From the NCBI GenBank assembly GCA_016185425.1, contig JACPNQ010000034.1, forward strand, positions 473,006 to 537,005: 64,000 nt of DNA, read 5' to 3'. The stretch comes from Acidobacteriota bacterium (lineage in GTDB: Bacteria; Acidobacteriota; Terriglobia; Bryobacterales; Bryobacteraceae). Under the pieces are notes generated by a model. The model was given only the letters and a program-made list of their open reading frames with translations. It was not told the DNA's origin and did no database searches. Shown here in pieces: positions 34,908 through 43,897 of this stretch. Both the position numbers and the translations under genes were made by a program. The stretch's first letter is position 1; every line of letters begins with the position of its first letter.

Positions 34908-36038
34908 ATGAAGGATGTAGCCGTCGTGGGTGTAGGCAAGACACGGTTCGGTGCCTTCCCTGATCGCGATCTTCGCTCCCTAGCCGTTGAATCCATTGAA
35001 AATGCACTGTCTGACGCCGGTATCGGCCCGGATGCAGTCGAAGCATTTTACCTGGGCAACTTCGCCGGTCCCAGTTTCACCGGTCAGAGCCATCTCGCCC
35101 CATACGTGGCTGCCGCCGCCGGAATTCACGGTGTCCCGGCGTCCCGATACGAAGCCGCCTGCGCCTCCTCCGGCGCCGCTTTCCATGCGGCTTGGCAAGC
35201 GGTCGCCCACGGAATCTACGACACGGTTCTTGTCTGCGGCGTCGAAAAAATGACATCGCAACCAACGGCCCGCGTCGCTGAGATCCTCGCGATGGCCGGC
35301 GACGTCGCCGCCGAAGGGATCCCCGGCGCAACGTTCCCCGCGATTTTCGCCATGATCGCCCGGCGTCACATGTATCAGTACGGCACCACTCGCGAACACC
35401 TCGCCGCCATCGCGGTCAAGAACCACGGCTACGGCGTCACCAATCCCTATGCCCACCTCCGCAAGCCCATCACAATCGATCAGGCCCTCGCGGGTAAACC
35501 CATCGCCGAGCCGCTCACACTCTACGACTGCTCCCTGGTTAGTGATGGCGCCGCAGCCGTTGTCCTCAAAGCAGGTAAGAAAGGCGTCCGTGTCCTTGCA
35601 TGCGCGCAGACATCGGACTATGTCGCTCTCCGCGACAAAGCCGACATCACTCATCTCCCAGCGGTGAAGTCCGCCGCCGAGGCCGCCTTTAAAATGGCGC
35701 GCCTTACGCCCAAGGAAATCCAGTTCGCCGAAGTGCATGACTGCTTCACCATCGCCGAAATTCTCGCCGTGGAAGAGCTCGGCTTCTGCGCGAAGGGCGA
35801 GGGCGGCTCCTGGAGTTGGTCACGGCCTATCCCTGTGAACCGCTCCGGCGGACTCAAAAGCAAGGGACATCCCGTCGGCGCCACCGGCGTTGCGCAAATT
35901 GCCGATGTGAGCCTGCAGATTCGCGGCGGCGCGGCCGGCTGGCAACTGCCAAACGTGGAGATTGGTCTCGCCCAGAATCTCGGCGGCAGCGGCGGTACCA
36001 GTGTTGTCACCATCCTCGGAAGGAATGGAACTACATGA
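34908..36038 (+). CDS. thiolase-family acetyl-CoA acyltransferase (SCP2-type)
   Basis: 376 residues from the ATG at 34908. Thiolase fold with nucleophile Cys85 in EAACASSGA, second active-site segment in AEVHDCFT and C-terminal GHPVGATGVAQ with the histidine. SCP2/degradative-type spacing. It is coupled by ATGA to a small OB-fold gene. The thiolase/OB-fold pairing is typical of acyl-CoA degradation or of beta-keto-acid synthesis steps where the OB protein (DUF35) is a required partner. Substrate unknown. First gene of a rightward six-gene run. Confidence 0.9.
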   Translation: MKDVAVVGVGKTRFGAFPDRDLRSLAVESIENALSDAGIGPDAVEAFYLGNFAGPSFTGQSHLAPYVAAAAGIHGVPASRYEAACASSGAAFHAAWQAVAHGIYDTVLVCGVEKMTSQPTARVAEILAMAGDVAAEGIPGATFPAIFAMIARRHMYQYGTTREHLAAIAVKNHGYGVTNPYAHLRKPITIDQALAGKPIAEPLTLYDCSLVSDGAAAVVLKAGKKGVRVLACAQTSDYVALRDKADITHLPAVKSAAEAAFKMARLTPKEIQFAEVHDCFTIAEILAVEELGFCAKGEGGSWSWSRPIPVNRSGGLKSKGHPVGATGVAQIADVSLQIRGGAAGWQLPNVEIGLAQNLGGSGGTSVVTILGRNGTT

Positions 36039-36238
36039 TCGTATACTCGGAAACTGTCGTCTGGTCGCCTCCCGCTGAACTCGCCGCGATCGCCCCTTAT
36101 CAGCTCGTCCTGGTTGAACAGCCCGAGGGCCCTCGCCTTATGGGCCGTGCCCAATCCGGCGAGCGCCTTGAAATCGGCGATACTGTGACTCTCTGCGCTG
36201 ACGAGAACGGCGTGAACATTTTCCGGAAGATGAAATGA
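36035..36238 (+). CDS. OB-fold protein, DUF35-like partner of the thiolase
   Basis: 67 residues beginning MIVYSETVVWSPPAELAAIAPYQ, with an OB-barrel pattern (APYQLVLVEQPEGPRLMGRA; GERLEIGDTVTLCADENG). It matches the C-terminal OB domain of DUF35 proteins, but the N-terminal zinc ribbon that usually precedes it is absent. ATG overlaps the thiolase stop as ATGA, and its own stop overlaps the next start in the same way. GGAAGG lies upstream. It probably forms a complex with the thiolase. Confidence 0.78.
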   Translation: MIVYSETVVWSPPAELAAIAPYQLVLVEQPEGPRLMGRAQSGERLEIGDTVTLCADENGVNIFRKMK

Positions 36239-37395
36239 AACTTGCCTCGCGGATGGACCGCATCCTGATTGAAACTGCCTTCGAAGTGCTCGTGAAGGCC
36301 CGTGCACTGGAAGCCCAGGGCAAAAACGTTGTCCATCTCGAAATAGGCGAGCCCGATTTCGAAACCCCCGCCCATGTCGTCGCGGCTGCCAAGCAGGCGC
36401 TCGACGAAGGCTGGACCCACTACGGTCCCACGCAGGGTTACCCCGATTTCCGCCAGGCCATCGCTGCGCACGTCAGCGAAACGCGCGGCATCAAAGCGGG
36501 GCCGGAACATGTCTGTGTCGTCCCCGGCGGCAAGCCGATCCTCTTCTTCCCCATGATGGCGCTGCTCGAGGAGGGCGACGAAGTCATCTACCCAAACCCA
36601 GGCTTCCCCATCTATGAGTCGATGATCCGTTTCCTTGGCGCGACGCCTGTTCCCATGCCGCTCGTGGAAGAACGCGGCTTCAGCTTCGACCTCAACCGCT
36701 TCCGCGACAGCCTCACCGATAAGACCAAGCTCGTCATCCTCAACTCTCCGCAGAACCCCACCGGCGGCGTCATCCCCGCTGACGACATCGTCGCCATCGC
36801 AGATATGGTGCGCGACCGCGATCTAGTCGTCCTCAGCGACGAAATCTACTCCCGTATCTACTTCGACGAAAAACCCGCCTCCATCTCGTCACTTCCAGGC
36901 ATGCAGGAGAAAACAATCATTCTGGACGGCTTCTCAAAAATCTACGCCATGACCGGCTGGCGTCTCGGCTACGGCGTCATGCCAGCGTGGCTCGTCGACC
37001 CCGTCAACAAGCTCATGGTCAACTCCAACTCCTGCACCGCCAGCATGGTGCAGCGCGCCGGTCTCGCCGCGCTAACAGGCCCGCAGGACGCTCCGCTTGC
37101 GATGGTGGCCGAGTTCCACCGCCGCCGGGACGCTTTCATCGCCGGTCTCAACACCATTCCCGGCTTTCGCTGCCAGGTGCCACAGGGTGCCTTTTACGCC
37201 TTCCCCAATATCGAAGGCACCGGCCGCACGTCGAAACAGCTCGCCGGCGAACTGCTTTACGAAGCCGGCGTCGCCTGTCTCAACGGCACCTCTTTCGGCA
37301 AGTTCGGCGACGGTTATATCCGCTTCTCCTACGCCAATTCGCTTGAGAATCTCATGGAAGCGGTTGACCGTATGAAGCGACACTTGACGAAGTAG
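36235..37395 (+). CDS. class I/II pyridoxal-phosphate aminotransferase
   Basis: 386 residues, fold type I. PLP lysine Lys235 in DGFSKIYAMTGWRLGY. Asn174 in SPQNPTGG, Asp202 and Tyr205 in SDEIYSRI, and a C-terminal Arg in IRFSYANSLE. Family of aspartate/aromatic/branched-chain transaminases that use 2-oxoglutarate. The specific amino acid cannot be read from sequence. ATGA overlap with the OB-fold gene and 3 bases to the next gene suggest one operon with the thiolase. Confidence 0.92.
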   Translation: MKLASRMDRILIETAFEVLVKARALEAQGKNVVHLEIGEPDFETPAHVVAAAKQALDEGWTHYGPTQGYPDFRQAIAAHVSETRGIKAGPEHVCVVPGGKPILFFPMMALLEEGDEVIYPNPGFPIYESMIRFLGATPVPMPLVEERGFSFDLNRFRDSLTDKTKLVILNSPQNPTGGVIPADDIVAIADMVRDRDLVVLSDEIYSRIYFDEKPASISSLPGMQEKTIILDGFSKIYAMTGWRLGYGVMPAWLVDPVNKLMVNSNSCTASMVQRAGLAALTGPQDAPLAMVAEFHRRRDAFIAGLNTIPGFRCQVPQGAFYAFPNIEGTGRTSKQLAGELLYEAGVACLNGTSFGKFGDGYIRFSYANSLENLMEAVDRMKRHLTK

Positions 37396-37398
37396 TCC

Positions 37399-38856
37399 AT
37401 GACCCTCCGGCCCATTCTGTTCGCGATCCTCGTCACCGCCTCCTGCGCCAACCTGCGCGAGCCGGCCGCGACGGATCGCCTGCGGCCCTGCAAGCATGAC
37501 GACGGCCCCATCGAAGGATACTGCGGCGCCATGGATGTCTGGGAGGATCGCGACGCCAAAACCGGCCGCATGATCCCGCTGAAGATTATTGTCTTCCCCG
37601 CGCTCAAGAGAAAGGCCGCGAAGGACCCGCTGTTCTTCCTCGCCGGCGGACCCGGTCAGGGTGCCGCATCCATTGCTGGAATGGCCCGCGATCTCGTCCG
37701 CCGCATCGGGCAGGATCGCGATCTCGTCTTCGTCGATCAACGTGGCACCGGTAAATCAAACCCCCTGGAATGCAAGCGCGAGGACGAGGATGAGGACGAC
37801 AACGTTGAAGCCGCCGTGCAGCGCATGCGCGCCTGCCTCGACAAGCTCAAAACCAAAGCCGACCTGACGAAATACACCACTGCCATCGCCATGGCCGATC
37901 TCGAAGAGGTGCGCCAGTTCCTCGGCTACGGCAAAATCAACCTCTACGGCGGCTCCTACGGCACCCGTGCCGCGCTCGTCTACGCGCGCATGTTCCCCGC
38001 AAATGTGCGCGCCGTTATCCTTGATGGCGTCGCTCCCACCGACATGCGCTTACCGCTTTATATGGCCCGCGACGGCCAGCGCGCGCTCAGCCTCCTCTTC
38101 CGCGATTGCGCCGCGGACAAGGCCTGCAACGAGCGCTTCCCGCGGCTGCAAGAACGTCTCGACGCGCTCCTCAGTGCCGCGCCGCGCAAGATCCGCTACA
38201 CCCATCCGCGAACCGGTGTCGAAAAGGAAGTGGAAGTCAAACGGCTCACTGTCGGTGGTCTCATCTTTGTCACCCTCTATTCGCCCAAGCTCGCCGCCCT
38301 CGTTCCGCTCCTGATTGAGCAAGCGGAGAAGGGAAACTATAGCGGCTTCTTCGCTCTCGGCTCGGCGTTCGAATCCTCCGCCGGCGGCATCGCGCAAGGC
38401 ATGCACTTCTCGGTCGTTTGCAGCGAAGACGCGACGCGCATCGAACCCGGCGCCATCGAACGCGAAACCGCCAACACATTCGTCGGCGCGGAAATGGCCG
38501 GCTGGCGAATGAAGGTCTGCGCGTTCTGGCCGCACGGCAAAGTCGACGCGAACTACTTCGCCAACACACCCAGCGACATCCCCGCTCTCATCCTCTCCGG
38601 CGAACTGGACCCGGTCACACCTCCGTCGTGGGGCGATCAGATCGCAAAACAGTGGAAGAACGCACGCCACATCGTCGTTCCCGCCACAGGCCACGGCGCC
38701 GCGGGCGGCGGCTGCATGCCGAAGCTCATGGCCCAATTCCTCAATGAAGGCGGCGCTGCCAGTCTCGATGCCGCTTGCGTTCAAAACGTGAAGCGTCCGC
38801 CCTTCATCCTGGGTCCGTCCGGCGCGGATCCCATGGGAGGTCTCGCCGCCAAATGA
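37399..38856 (+). CDS. lipoprotein alpha/beta hydrolase, TAP/proline-iminopeptidase-like
   Basis: 485 residues with a lipobox at TASC (ILVTASCANLRE), so it is probably anchored to a membrane. Alpha/beta hydrolase core with oxyanion GGPGQG, nucleophile Ser in GGSYGTRAA, acid in LSGELDPVTPP and His in ATGHGAAGG. A TAP-type C-terminal cap is present. Likely an exported peptidase or esterase releasing amino acids or small acyl groups. It overlaps the ABC ATPase gene as ATGA. Confidence 0.85.
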   Translation: MTLRPILFAILVTASCANLREPAATDRLRPCKHDDGPIEGYCGAMDVWEDRDAKTGRMIPLKIIVFPALKRKAAKDPLFFLAGGPGQGAASIAGMARDLVRRIGQDRDLVFVDQRGTGKSNPLECKREDEDEDDNVEAAVQRMRACLDKLKTKADLTKYTTAIAMADLEEVRQFLGYGKINLYGGSYGTRAALVYARMFPANVRAVILDGVAPTDMRLPLYMARDGQRALSLLFRDCAADKACNERFPRLQERLDALLSAAPRKIRYTHPRTGVEKEVEVKRLTVGGLIFVTLYSPKLAALVPLLIEQAEKGNYSGFFALGSAFESSAGGIAQGMHFSVVCSEDATRIEPGAIERETANTFVGAEMAGWRMKVCAFWPHGKVDANYFANTPSDIPALILSGELDPVTPPSWGDQIAKQWKNARHIVVPATGHGAAGGGCMPKLMAQFLNEGGAASLDAACVQNVKRPPFILGPSGADPMGGLAAK

Positions 38857-39584
38857 TCGCCGCCCGGAATCTGCACAAGGCCTTCGGCTCCGTTGTCGCT
38901 GCGGACAGTGTGTCGTTCTCTGCTCCTGATGGGGCGGTGACTGGACTCCTCGGTCCAAACGGCGCGGGCAAAACGACATCGCTGCGTATGATCTACGGCC
39001 TGCTGAAACCCGCCGGTGGTCAAGTGGAAATCGACGGCCTTGATATTGCCGCCAACCCGCTCGCGGCACAATCGCGAATCGGCGTGCTCCCCGACATCTC
39101 TGGCCTTTACGCCCGCCTGACGGCCCGCGAGCACATCCGCTACTTCGGCGAGCTCCACGGGCTCTCCCGCGCCGAAATCGACCGCCGCACGGCCGAATGG
39201 ATCGGCATTCTCGACCTCTCGGGCATCATCGATCGCCGCGTGGCCGGCTTTTCTCATGGGGAACGGACCAAGGTCGCCATCGCTCGCGCGCTCATTCATA
39301 ATCCGCAAAACATCCTGCTCGACGAGCCCACCAACGGCCTCGATGTCATGAGCACACGCGCCGTCCGCGAGATCATCCGCCATCTCCGGTCGCAAGGCCG
39401 CTGCGTGGTCTTCTCCAGCCACGTCATGCAAGAGGTGTCCGCCCTCTGCGATCGCATCGTAGTCATGGGCCACGGCCGCGTCGTGGCCGAAGGCACGGCC
39501 GAAGAACTGCTCGCGCAAACCGGCATGGCGTCCCTGGAAGACGCGTTCGTCAGCCTGGTGGGTCCGCAAGGGGAAGCCGAATGA
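38853..39584 (+). CDS. ABC-2-type exporter ATP-binding protein (NatA-like)
   Basis: 243 residues. Walker A GPNGAGKTTS, Q loop in the usual place, signature FSHGERTKVAIARAL, Walker B NILLDEPTNGLD and His switch SSHVMQ. Start at ATG 38853, overlapping the previous stop. The pairing with an ABC-2 permease whose first gene overlap is also ATGA indicates one exporter, probably of the Na+/drug NatAB type or a similar efflux system. The substrate is not readable. Confidence 0.92.
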   Translation: MIAARNLHKAFGSVVAADSVSFSAPDGAVTGLLGPNGAGKTTSLRMIYGLLKPAGGQVEIDGLDIAANPLAAQSRIGVLPDISGLYARLTAREHIRYFGELHGLSRAEIDRRTAEWIGILDLSGIIDRRVAGFSHGERTKVAIARALIHNPQNILLDEPTNGLDVMSTRAVREIIRHLRSQGRCVVFSSHVMQEVSALCDRIVVMGHGRVVAEGTAEELLAQTGMASLEDAFVSLVGPQGEAE

Positions 39585-40750
39585 ACAAGGTCTTCGTTGT
39601 CGCGCGTAAGGAGTGGGTCGACGGCTTCCGTGACCGCCGCGCGCTGTACACGCTTTTCTTCAGCACCTTGTTCGGGCCGCTTATCGTCGGCTTCATGTTC
39701 AGCCAGTTCGCCCGGCAGAATAAGGCTGCCCAGGAGATCCAAGTCCCCGTCGTCGGTCGCGAGCACGCGCCGATCCTGATGAACTGGCTCATCCAGCAGA
39801 GCGGCGTCGAGATCATCCCCGGCCCCGAAGATCCCGAAGCCGCCGTTCGCGACCGCAAGTCCGACTTCGTCCTCATCGTCGACAAAGAGTTCGCCGCCAA
39901 GTTCCGCGAATCCCGCCCCGCACCCGTCCAAGTGGTTTCCGACTCCACTAGCCAATCCACCCGTTCCAAAGTCCAGCGCTTAAACTCGCTCCTGAACGCT
40001 TTCAGCGCCGAAACCGGTGGTCTGCGTTTGGTCTCGCGCGGCGTGAGCCCGCAAATTGTCAGCGCGCTCAAAGTCGAGCAGCTCGAAGTCGCCACCGCTC
40101 AACAGCGCGCTGCAATGATCTTCAATTTCATTCCGATGTTTCTCGTCATCGCCCTGTTCACCGCCGGCATGCCGATCGCGAGCGATTCGACAGCGGGCGA
40201 ACGCGAACGCGGCTCCCTCGAACCATTGCTCTTGAATCCCATCCCGAGAAGTCTCTTGGTGGCGGGCAAATGGCTGGCAGCCGGTGGCGCGGCGCTGCTC
40301 GGCATGTTGCTCACGATGAGCATCATGCTGACTGTCCTCTCGCGTCTGGCTCTCGAAGAACTGGGTGTGCGCAACAACATCGGCACTCCGCAAGTGTTGC
40401 TTCTCCTCGCCGCCGTCGCGCCGCTCGGCCTGCTATCGCCGGCAGTGCAGATGTTCGTAGCGTGCTTTGCCAGGTCCTTCAAGGAATCACAAAGCTACCT
40501 CGGCCTGCTAATGATCGCCCCGACCCTCCCCGGTATCCTGGCAATCTTCTACCCGATGACTAACCGCCCCTGGCTCCACCCCATCCCGGTACTCGGCCAG
40601 TACGCCATGGTGACCGAAATCCTGGGTGGCAAATTCCCCGGCCCCGCGTCCTTCATCGGAGCCCTGGTCGTAGCGGTCATCCTTACCGCCGTCCTCCTCT
40701 CCCTCGCGACGAGGCTGTTCTCTTCGGAGAAGATTATTTTCGGGCGTTAG
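39581..40750 (+). CDS. ABC-2-type transporter permease (NatB-like)
   Basis: 389 residues. An N-terminal membrane helix (FFSTLFGPLIVGFMF) is followed by a large extracytoplasmic region at about 45-180 and five C-terminal helices (FIPMFLVIALFTAGMPIA; LAAGGAALLGMLLTMSIMLTVL; VLLLLAAVAPLGLLSPAV; YLGLLMIAPTLPGILAIF; GALVVAVILTAVLLSLATRL), with SDSTAGERERGSLEPLLLNP in the coupling region. This is the NatB topology. Last gene of the coupled run. It converges with vapC with a 4-base overlap. Confidence 0.9.
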   Translation: MNKVFVVARKEWVDGFRDRRALYTLFFSTLFGPLIVGFMFSQFARQNKAAQEIQVPVVGREHAPILMNWLIQQSGVEIIPGPEDPEAAVRDRKSDFVLIVDKEFAAKFRESRPAPVQVVSDSTSQSTRSKVQRLNSLLNAFSAETGGLRLVSRGVSPQIVSALKVEQLEVATAQQRAAMIFNFIPMFLVIALFTAGMPIASDSTAGERERGSLEPLLLNPIPRSLLVAGKWLAAGGAALLGMLLTMSIMLTVLSRLALEELGVRNNIGTPQVLLLLAAVAPLGLLSPAVQMFVACFARSFKESQSYLGLLMIAPTLPGILAIFYPMTNRPWLHPIPVLGQYAMVTEILGGKFPGPASFIGALVVAVILTAVLLSLATRLFSSEKIIFGR

Positions 40751-41148
40751 TGCCCGCACTTCAAAACGCGCAGGCCGAGATGCTTCTCGTAGGCGTCGAA
40801 GTCCCGGTCGTCGTGAAGTAAGCGAAATCCGTTCTCGATGCACCATGTCGCAACCAGCGCATTTATCGTCTTCCGAATCGTCGCACCCGCGGCGCGCAGT
40901 CGCCTATAGTTTCTTGCGCTCTGAACGGCAATTTCATATCCGCCGAGGTCGAAAAAGGGCAACTCGGAGAGTCTTCCCCGCGCCAGATCGAACTGTTTAT
41001 TGTGCCGGAAACCCTGGAGTACCTCGGTCAGAATTAGGTCGCCCATCGCTATTTGCTCTTGACTGAGCAGACTGTCAAGCGCCTCGGTCTGTGCGGTTTG
41101 ATTTCCGCGGAAATAGTCGATCCAAACGCTGGTATCGACCAAAATCAA
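40747..41148 (-). CDS. vapC: VapC-family PIN-domain toxin, one acidic residue replaced
   Basis: 133 residues with the PIN fold. Expected acidic metal-site residues are Asp5 (ILVDTSVWI), Glu42 (LTEVLQGF), the residue in the third motif and Asp114/Asp116 (LLHDDRDFD). In the third motif the usual Asp (as in IRKTID) is Asn96 here (IRKTINALVA; codon AAT on the minus strand). A VapC with this change may be weak or inactive. It overlaps vapB as ATGA and is presumably co-translated. Its usual role is tRNA- or rRNA-directed RNase activity. Confidence 0.9.
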   Translation of the reverse strand: MILVDTSVWIDYFRGNQTAQTEALDSLLSQEQIAMGDLILTEVLQGFRHNKQFDLARGRLSELPFFDLGGYEIAVQSARNYRRLRAAGATIRKTINALVATWCIENGFRLLHDDRDFDAYEKHLGLRVLKCGH

Positions 41149-41339
41149 CGGTCCCTCCGCATCTCGTCCAAGTCACCCTCCCACTGCAACTTTCCGCGTA
41201 ATTCTCGAATGGAAGACTGTTTCCGGAGGCGCAACAGAGTCTGCAACGCCAATTCCACAACTTCGCGTTTCGTCTTCAAACCCGTTGCGCGAAGTGTATC
41301 CCGCATTAGCTTGTCGTCAATCACGATGTTCGTGCGCAC
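41145..41339 (-). CDS. vapB: VapB-family antitoxin
   Basis: 64 residues, GTG start. The N-terminal ribbon-helix-helix reads MRTNIVIDDKLMRDTLRATG. The middle TKREVVELALQTLLRLRKQ and the acidic-basic tail REVL/ELRGKLQWEGDLDEMRRDR are typical of VapB antitoxins of the DUF2191 type. It is translated just ahead of vapC and overlaps it by four bases. The operator-like inverted repeat upstream fits autorepression. Confidence 0.85.
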   Translation of the reverse strand: MRTNIVIDDKLMRDTLRATGLKTKREVVELALQTLLRLRKQSSIRELRGKLQWEGDLDEMRRDR

Positions 41340-41341
41340 GA

Positions 41342-41369
41342 TGTGTATCCTAGCCAGTTATTATACACA
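41342..41369 (-). promoter_or_regulatory. vapBC promoter with operator-like inverted repeat
   Basis: On the minus strand a perfect -10 box TATAAT (41365-41360) lies within the inverted repeat TGTGTAT (41342-41348) / ATACACA (41363-41369). Transcription would start about 14 bases before the GTG, with AGGA as ribosome-binding site. The -35 match is weak, as common for antitoxin-regulated promoters. The repeat is the expected VapB site. Confidence 0.65.
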
Positions 41370-41401
41370 CGTTGGCTTGGCGCCGGCTCGCGCCATGCCC
41401 C

Positions 41402-42751
41402 CTATCTCTTCCTCCCCACCTTCTCCATCGCCCGCTTCACCGCCCCCATAATTGTCTCCTCTACATCCTCCGTATACGGCCCCGGATTTCCGTAGTAGAT
41501 ATGGCTGTCTACCGGCTCATATCCGCCCTCACGCAATACCCGCTTCGACACGATATAGCTCATCACGTCATTCGTATACCCGGCCACGATCGTGTCTTCT
41601 GCCGGAAACTCCTTCTTCACTCGTAGCGCATAGTCGACAACAACCTCCCCGCCCATCCCCAACAGCGTCACCTTCCCAAACCGGAACGCCTGCACCGGAT
41701 ACGGAATCGTCGTAATCGGCTTCCCCTTGTCGTAAGCCTTCAGCATCGCCTCCGCCCGCCGCTGCTTATACCAATTGGTCCCCTTCAACTCCTCCTCAAA
41801 CTGCGCCCGTGTGTGCGGGGCAAACGCCAACTCCGTCATCTGCCACGCCGACCGCACCGGACCCGTCACTGTCTTCATCTGTCCCCCCATAACCCGCGAG
41901 ACCTCCGCGGCCAAGCTCTTCCCATGCTGTTCCGCCAATTCATAAGTTCCCCGCGGATTCGGATTCGCATCGCCCCCGCACAGGAGCATAAACATCGCCG
42001 TCACTCCCGGATTCCGAGTCTCCAAATCGGCCTGTGCATAGCCCGCATAGTCTCCGTTCACCAAAAACAAGTCCCCGCCCAGCGTCGTGTTGTGGCACGC
42101 ATATCCAAACAGCACCGCCCGCAGCTTTCCATCCGTGCCGGTCACACGAAACACCGGCACATCCTGATCCACGGGCCCCGCAGGATTCAACCCGATCTTC
42201 ACATTCCCTGTCGGTCCCTGCCGCCGGTTAATCGCAAACGTTCCCGTCCCATGACCCACTGAAATCTCTGCCGGCTGCATATCTCCCAACGCCCCACCCA
42301 CAACCGTCACCAGCTTCTCCACCAGCCCGTTGCCGTAATCGACAATCACTTTCCGCTGCTCCGGCGTCAGGTCGAACATCGAATCGAGATTGTCCCGCAC
42401 TGCCGGTCCGCTATGAGTGTGCGACGAGTTGATCATCAACTGTGCCCGCCGCAGTCCGTACTTCTTCTCCACCTCCGCGCCCACTCGTTCCGAAATCGGC
42501 CTCGACATCCCGATCAAATCCGTAGTCACGATGACGATGCGTCCATTCCGCTTATCGGAAACGGCCAACGCCTTCGCCCAGATCTCCTGCTTCACTCCCT
42601 CCGACGGCTTCTTTCGCGCCGCGTACCCCGAGAGGAAAATAGGCCGATCGGGCGTAATCTTGATCCGGGAAACGCCTACCCGCAAATCCCCCGCCGTCAT
42701 AGGCAACGTCAGTAACAAGCCGATCCAAACGCGTAACATGTCCCGCAGCAT
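41402..42751 (-). CDS. neutral/alkaline ceramidase-like exported hydrolase
   Basis: 449 residues, signal peptide WIGLLLTLPMTAG. Neutral/alkaline non-lysosomal ceramidase N-terminal domain: FLSGYAARKKPSEG, the zinc-binding INSSHTHSGP, FGYACHNTTLGG, LLCGGDANPNP and VLGMGGEVVVDY. It lacks the C-terminal beta domain found in many ceramidases, so it belongs to the shorter bacterial group whose substrates are mostly unknown (ceramide-like or other amides). Zinc amidohydrolase in the periplasm is the safe reading. Divergent from the next gene. Confidence 0.88.
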   Translation of the reverse strand: MLRDMLRVWIGLLLTLPMTAGDLRVGVSRIKITPDRPIFLSGYAARKKPSEGVKQEIWAKALAVSDKRNGRIVIVTTDLIGMSRPISERVGAEVEKKYGLRRAQLMINSSHTHSGPAVRDNLDSMFDLTPEQRKVIVDYGNGLVEKLVTVVGGALGDMQPAEISVGHGTGTFAINRRQGPTGNVKIGLNPAGPVDQDVPVFRVTGTDGKLRAVLFGYACHNTTLGGDLFLVNGDYAGYAQADLETRNPGVTAMFMLLCGGDANPNPRGTYELAEQHGKSLAAEVSRVMGGQMKTVTGPVRSAWQMTELAFAPHTRAQFEEELKGTNWYKQRRAEAMLKAYDKGKPITTIPYPVQAFRFGKVTLLGMGGEVVVDYALRVKKEFPAEDTIVAGYTNDVMSYIVSKRVLREGGYEPVDSHIYYGNPGPYTEDVEETIMGAVKRAMEKVGRKR

Positions 42752-42787
42752 ACCAAACCCGATTTCCAGTCAAAATAGAAAAACCGA

Positions 42788-43897
42788 ATGCCGCTGCTTC
42801 CGCTTGTTCCGATCCTCGCGCAGTTCCTGGTGTCGCCCGACGCCCGTTCCATGGAAGCGGTCAAACGCATTTTCAACGGCACTCCACCCAACAAAACTCT
42901 AACCTGCCAGTTCGAAGTGATGAGCCCTCGCCTCGGCTTTTCCCTCATGCACTGGTCTGGTTTCACCCTTTCCATTCCCGCCAAACAATTCGCCTTCGAT
43001 GGCGCCGCCATTGATGTTGGCGTAGCGATAGAGATCACTCCTAAGGACGGTAATCCCACCTACCTCGCCGAACGCTTCGGCTTCCCCAGGGCTCCCGAAG
43101 GCAAGACCTACCCCAAAGGTGCCGCGCTCACCTATATGGGCGGCTACTACGCCGGACCCGGCGAGTACCGCGTACGCATCTTCGTCGCCGACAACAAACA
43201 ACACCAGTGCGGCAGAGAGTGGAATATCAAGGTGTCCGCCGGCCGCATCGCGCCACGCATGGAGCCCAATCAGGTGTCCGCGGTTGGCGAAGAACGCTGG
43301 CGCGGCCTCGCCAAGGATGCTCCTTCCAACCGCCTCACCATTATCCTCGACGCCACACCGCTCTTCCCCCGCCGCAACATGGTGCGCCTGTCGTCGTATG
43401 ACCGCAGCGTTCTTCTCACCAGTCTCACAACACTGCTCGATTCCACCAAAGCGACCGACGCAACCGTTATCGCCGTCGATCCGCGCAACCGCAAGATCAT
43501 CTACAACACCGATAGATTTTCCCCTCGCGAACTCGGCCGCCTTGCCCGCGCCATTGCTGGCGTCAACCTCGGTATCGTCTCCCTCGAAACGCTAAGAGGC
43601 CCCAACGAAACCGCCTTCATGGAAACCGTCCTCTCCACCGCGCAAGACGCAACGTCGAAATCGGAAGCGGTCGTCTTCCTTGGCCCCACTTGGGACTGGC
43701 ACGGCAAACTCACGCCCAAAATCCGCGAGCTCGCACAATCCCTGCCTCGTCCCCACTACCTTGGTCTCACGCGTATCGCCGGCATGCCCGACAACCTGGT
43801 CGCGCAAGTCGTCAAGTCCGCCAACGGCTCGGTGAAACAGCTCATCACGCCCAACGACTTCGCCAAGGCGCTCGAAAAAGTCTCCCACGCCAAATGA
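42788..43897 (+). CDS. exported protein of unknown function with VWFA-like segment
   Basis: 369 residues with a short hydrophobic N-terminus (MPLLPLVPILAQF) that may be a signal. The first part is beta-rich (FEVMSPRLGFSLMHWSGFTLSIP). The second part (about 180-360) looks like a von Willebrand A-type alpha/beta domain with NRLTIILDATPLF and EAVVFLGPTWDWHGKL. Such exported proteins are common in Acidobacteriota, but none is characterised. It overlaps the following cyanophycinase-like gene as ATGA. Confidence 0.65.
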   Translation: MPLLPLVPILAQFLVSPDARSMEAVKRIFNGTPPNKTLTCQFEVMSPRLGFSLMHWSGFTLSIPAKQFAFDGAAIDVGVAIEITPKDGNPTYLAERFGFPRAPEGKTYPKGAALTYMGGYYAGPGEYRVRIFVADNKQHQCGREWNIKVSAGRIAPRMEPNQVSAVGEERWRGLAKDAPSNRLTIILDATPLFPRRNMVRLSSYDRSVLLTSLTTLLDSTKATDATVIAVDPRNRKIIYNTDRFSPRELGRLARAIAGVNLGIVSLETLRGPNETAFMETVLSTAQDATSKSEAVVFLGPTWDWHGKLTPKIRELAQSLPRPHYLGLTRIAGMPDNLVAQVVKSANGSVKQLITPNDFAKALEKVSHAK

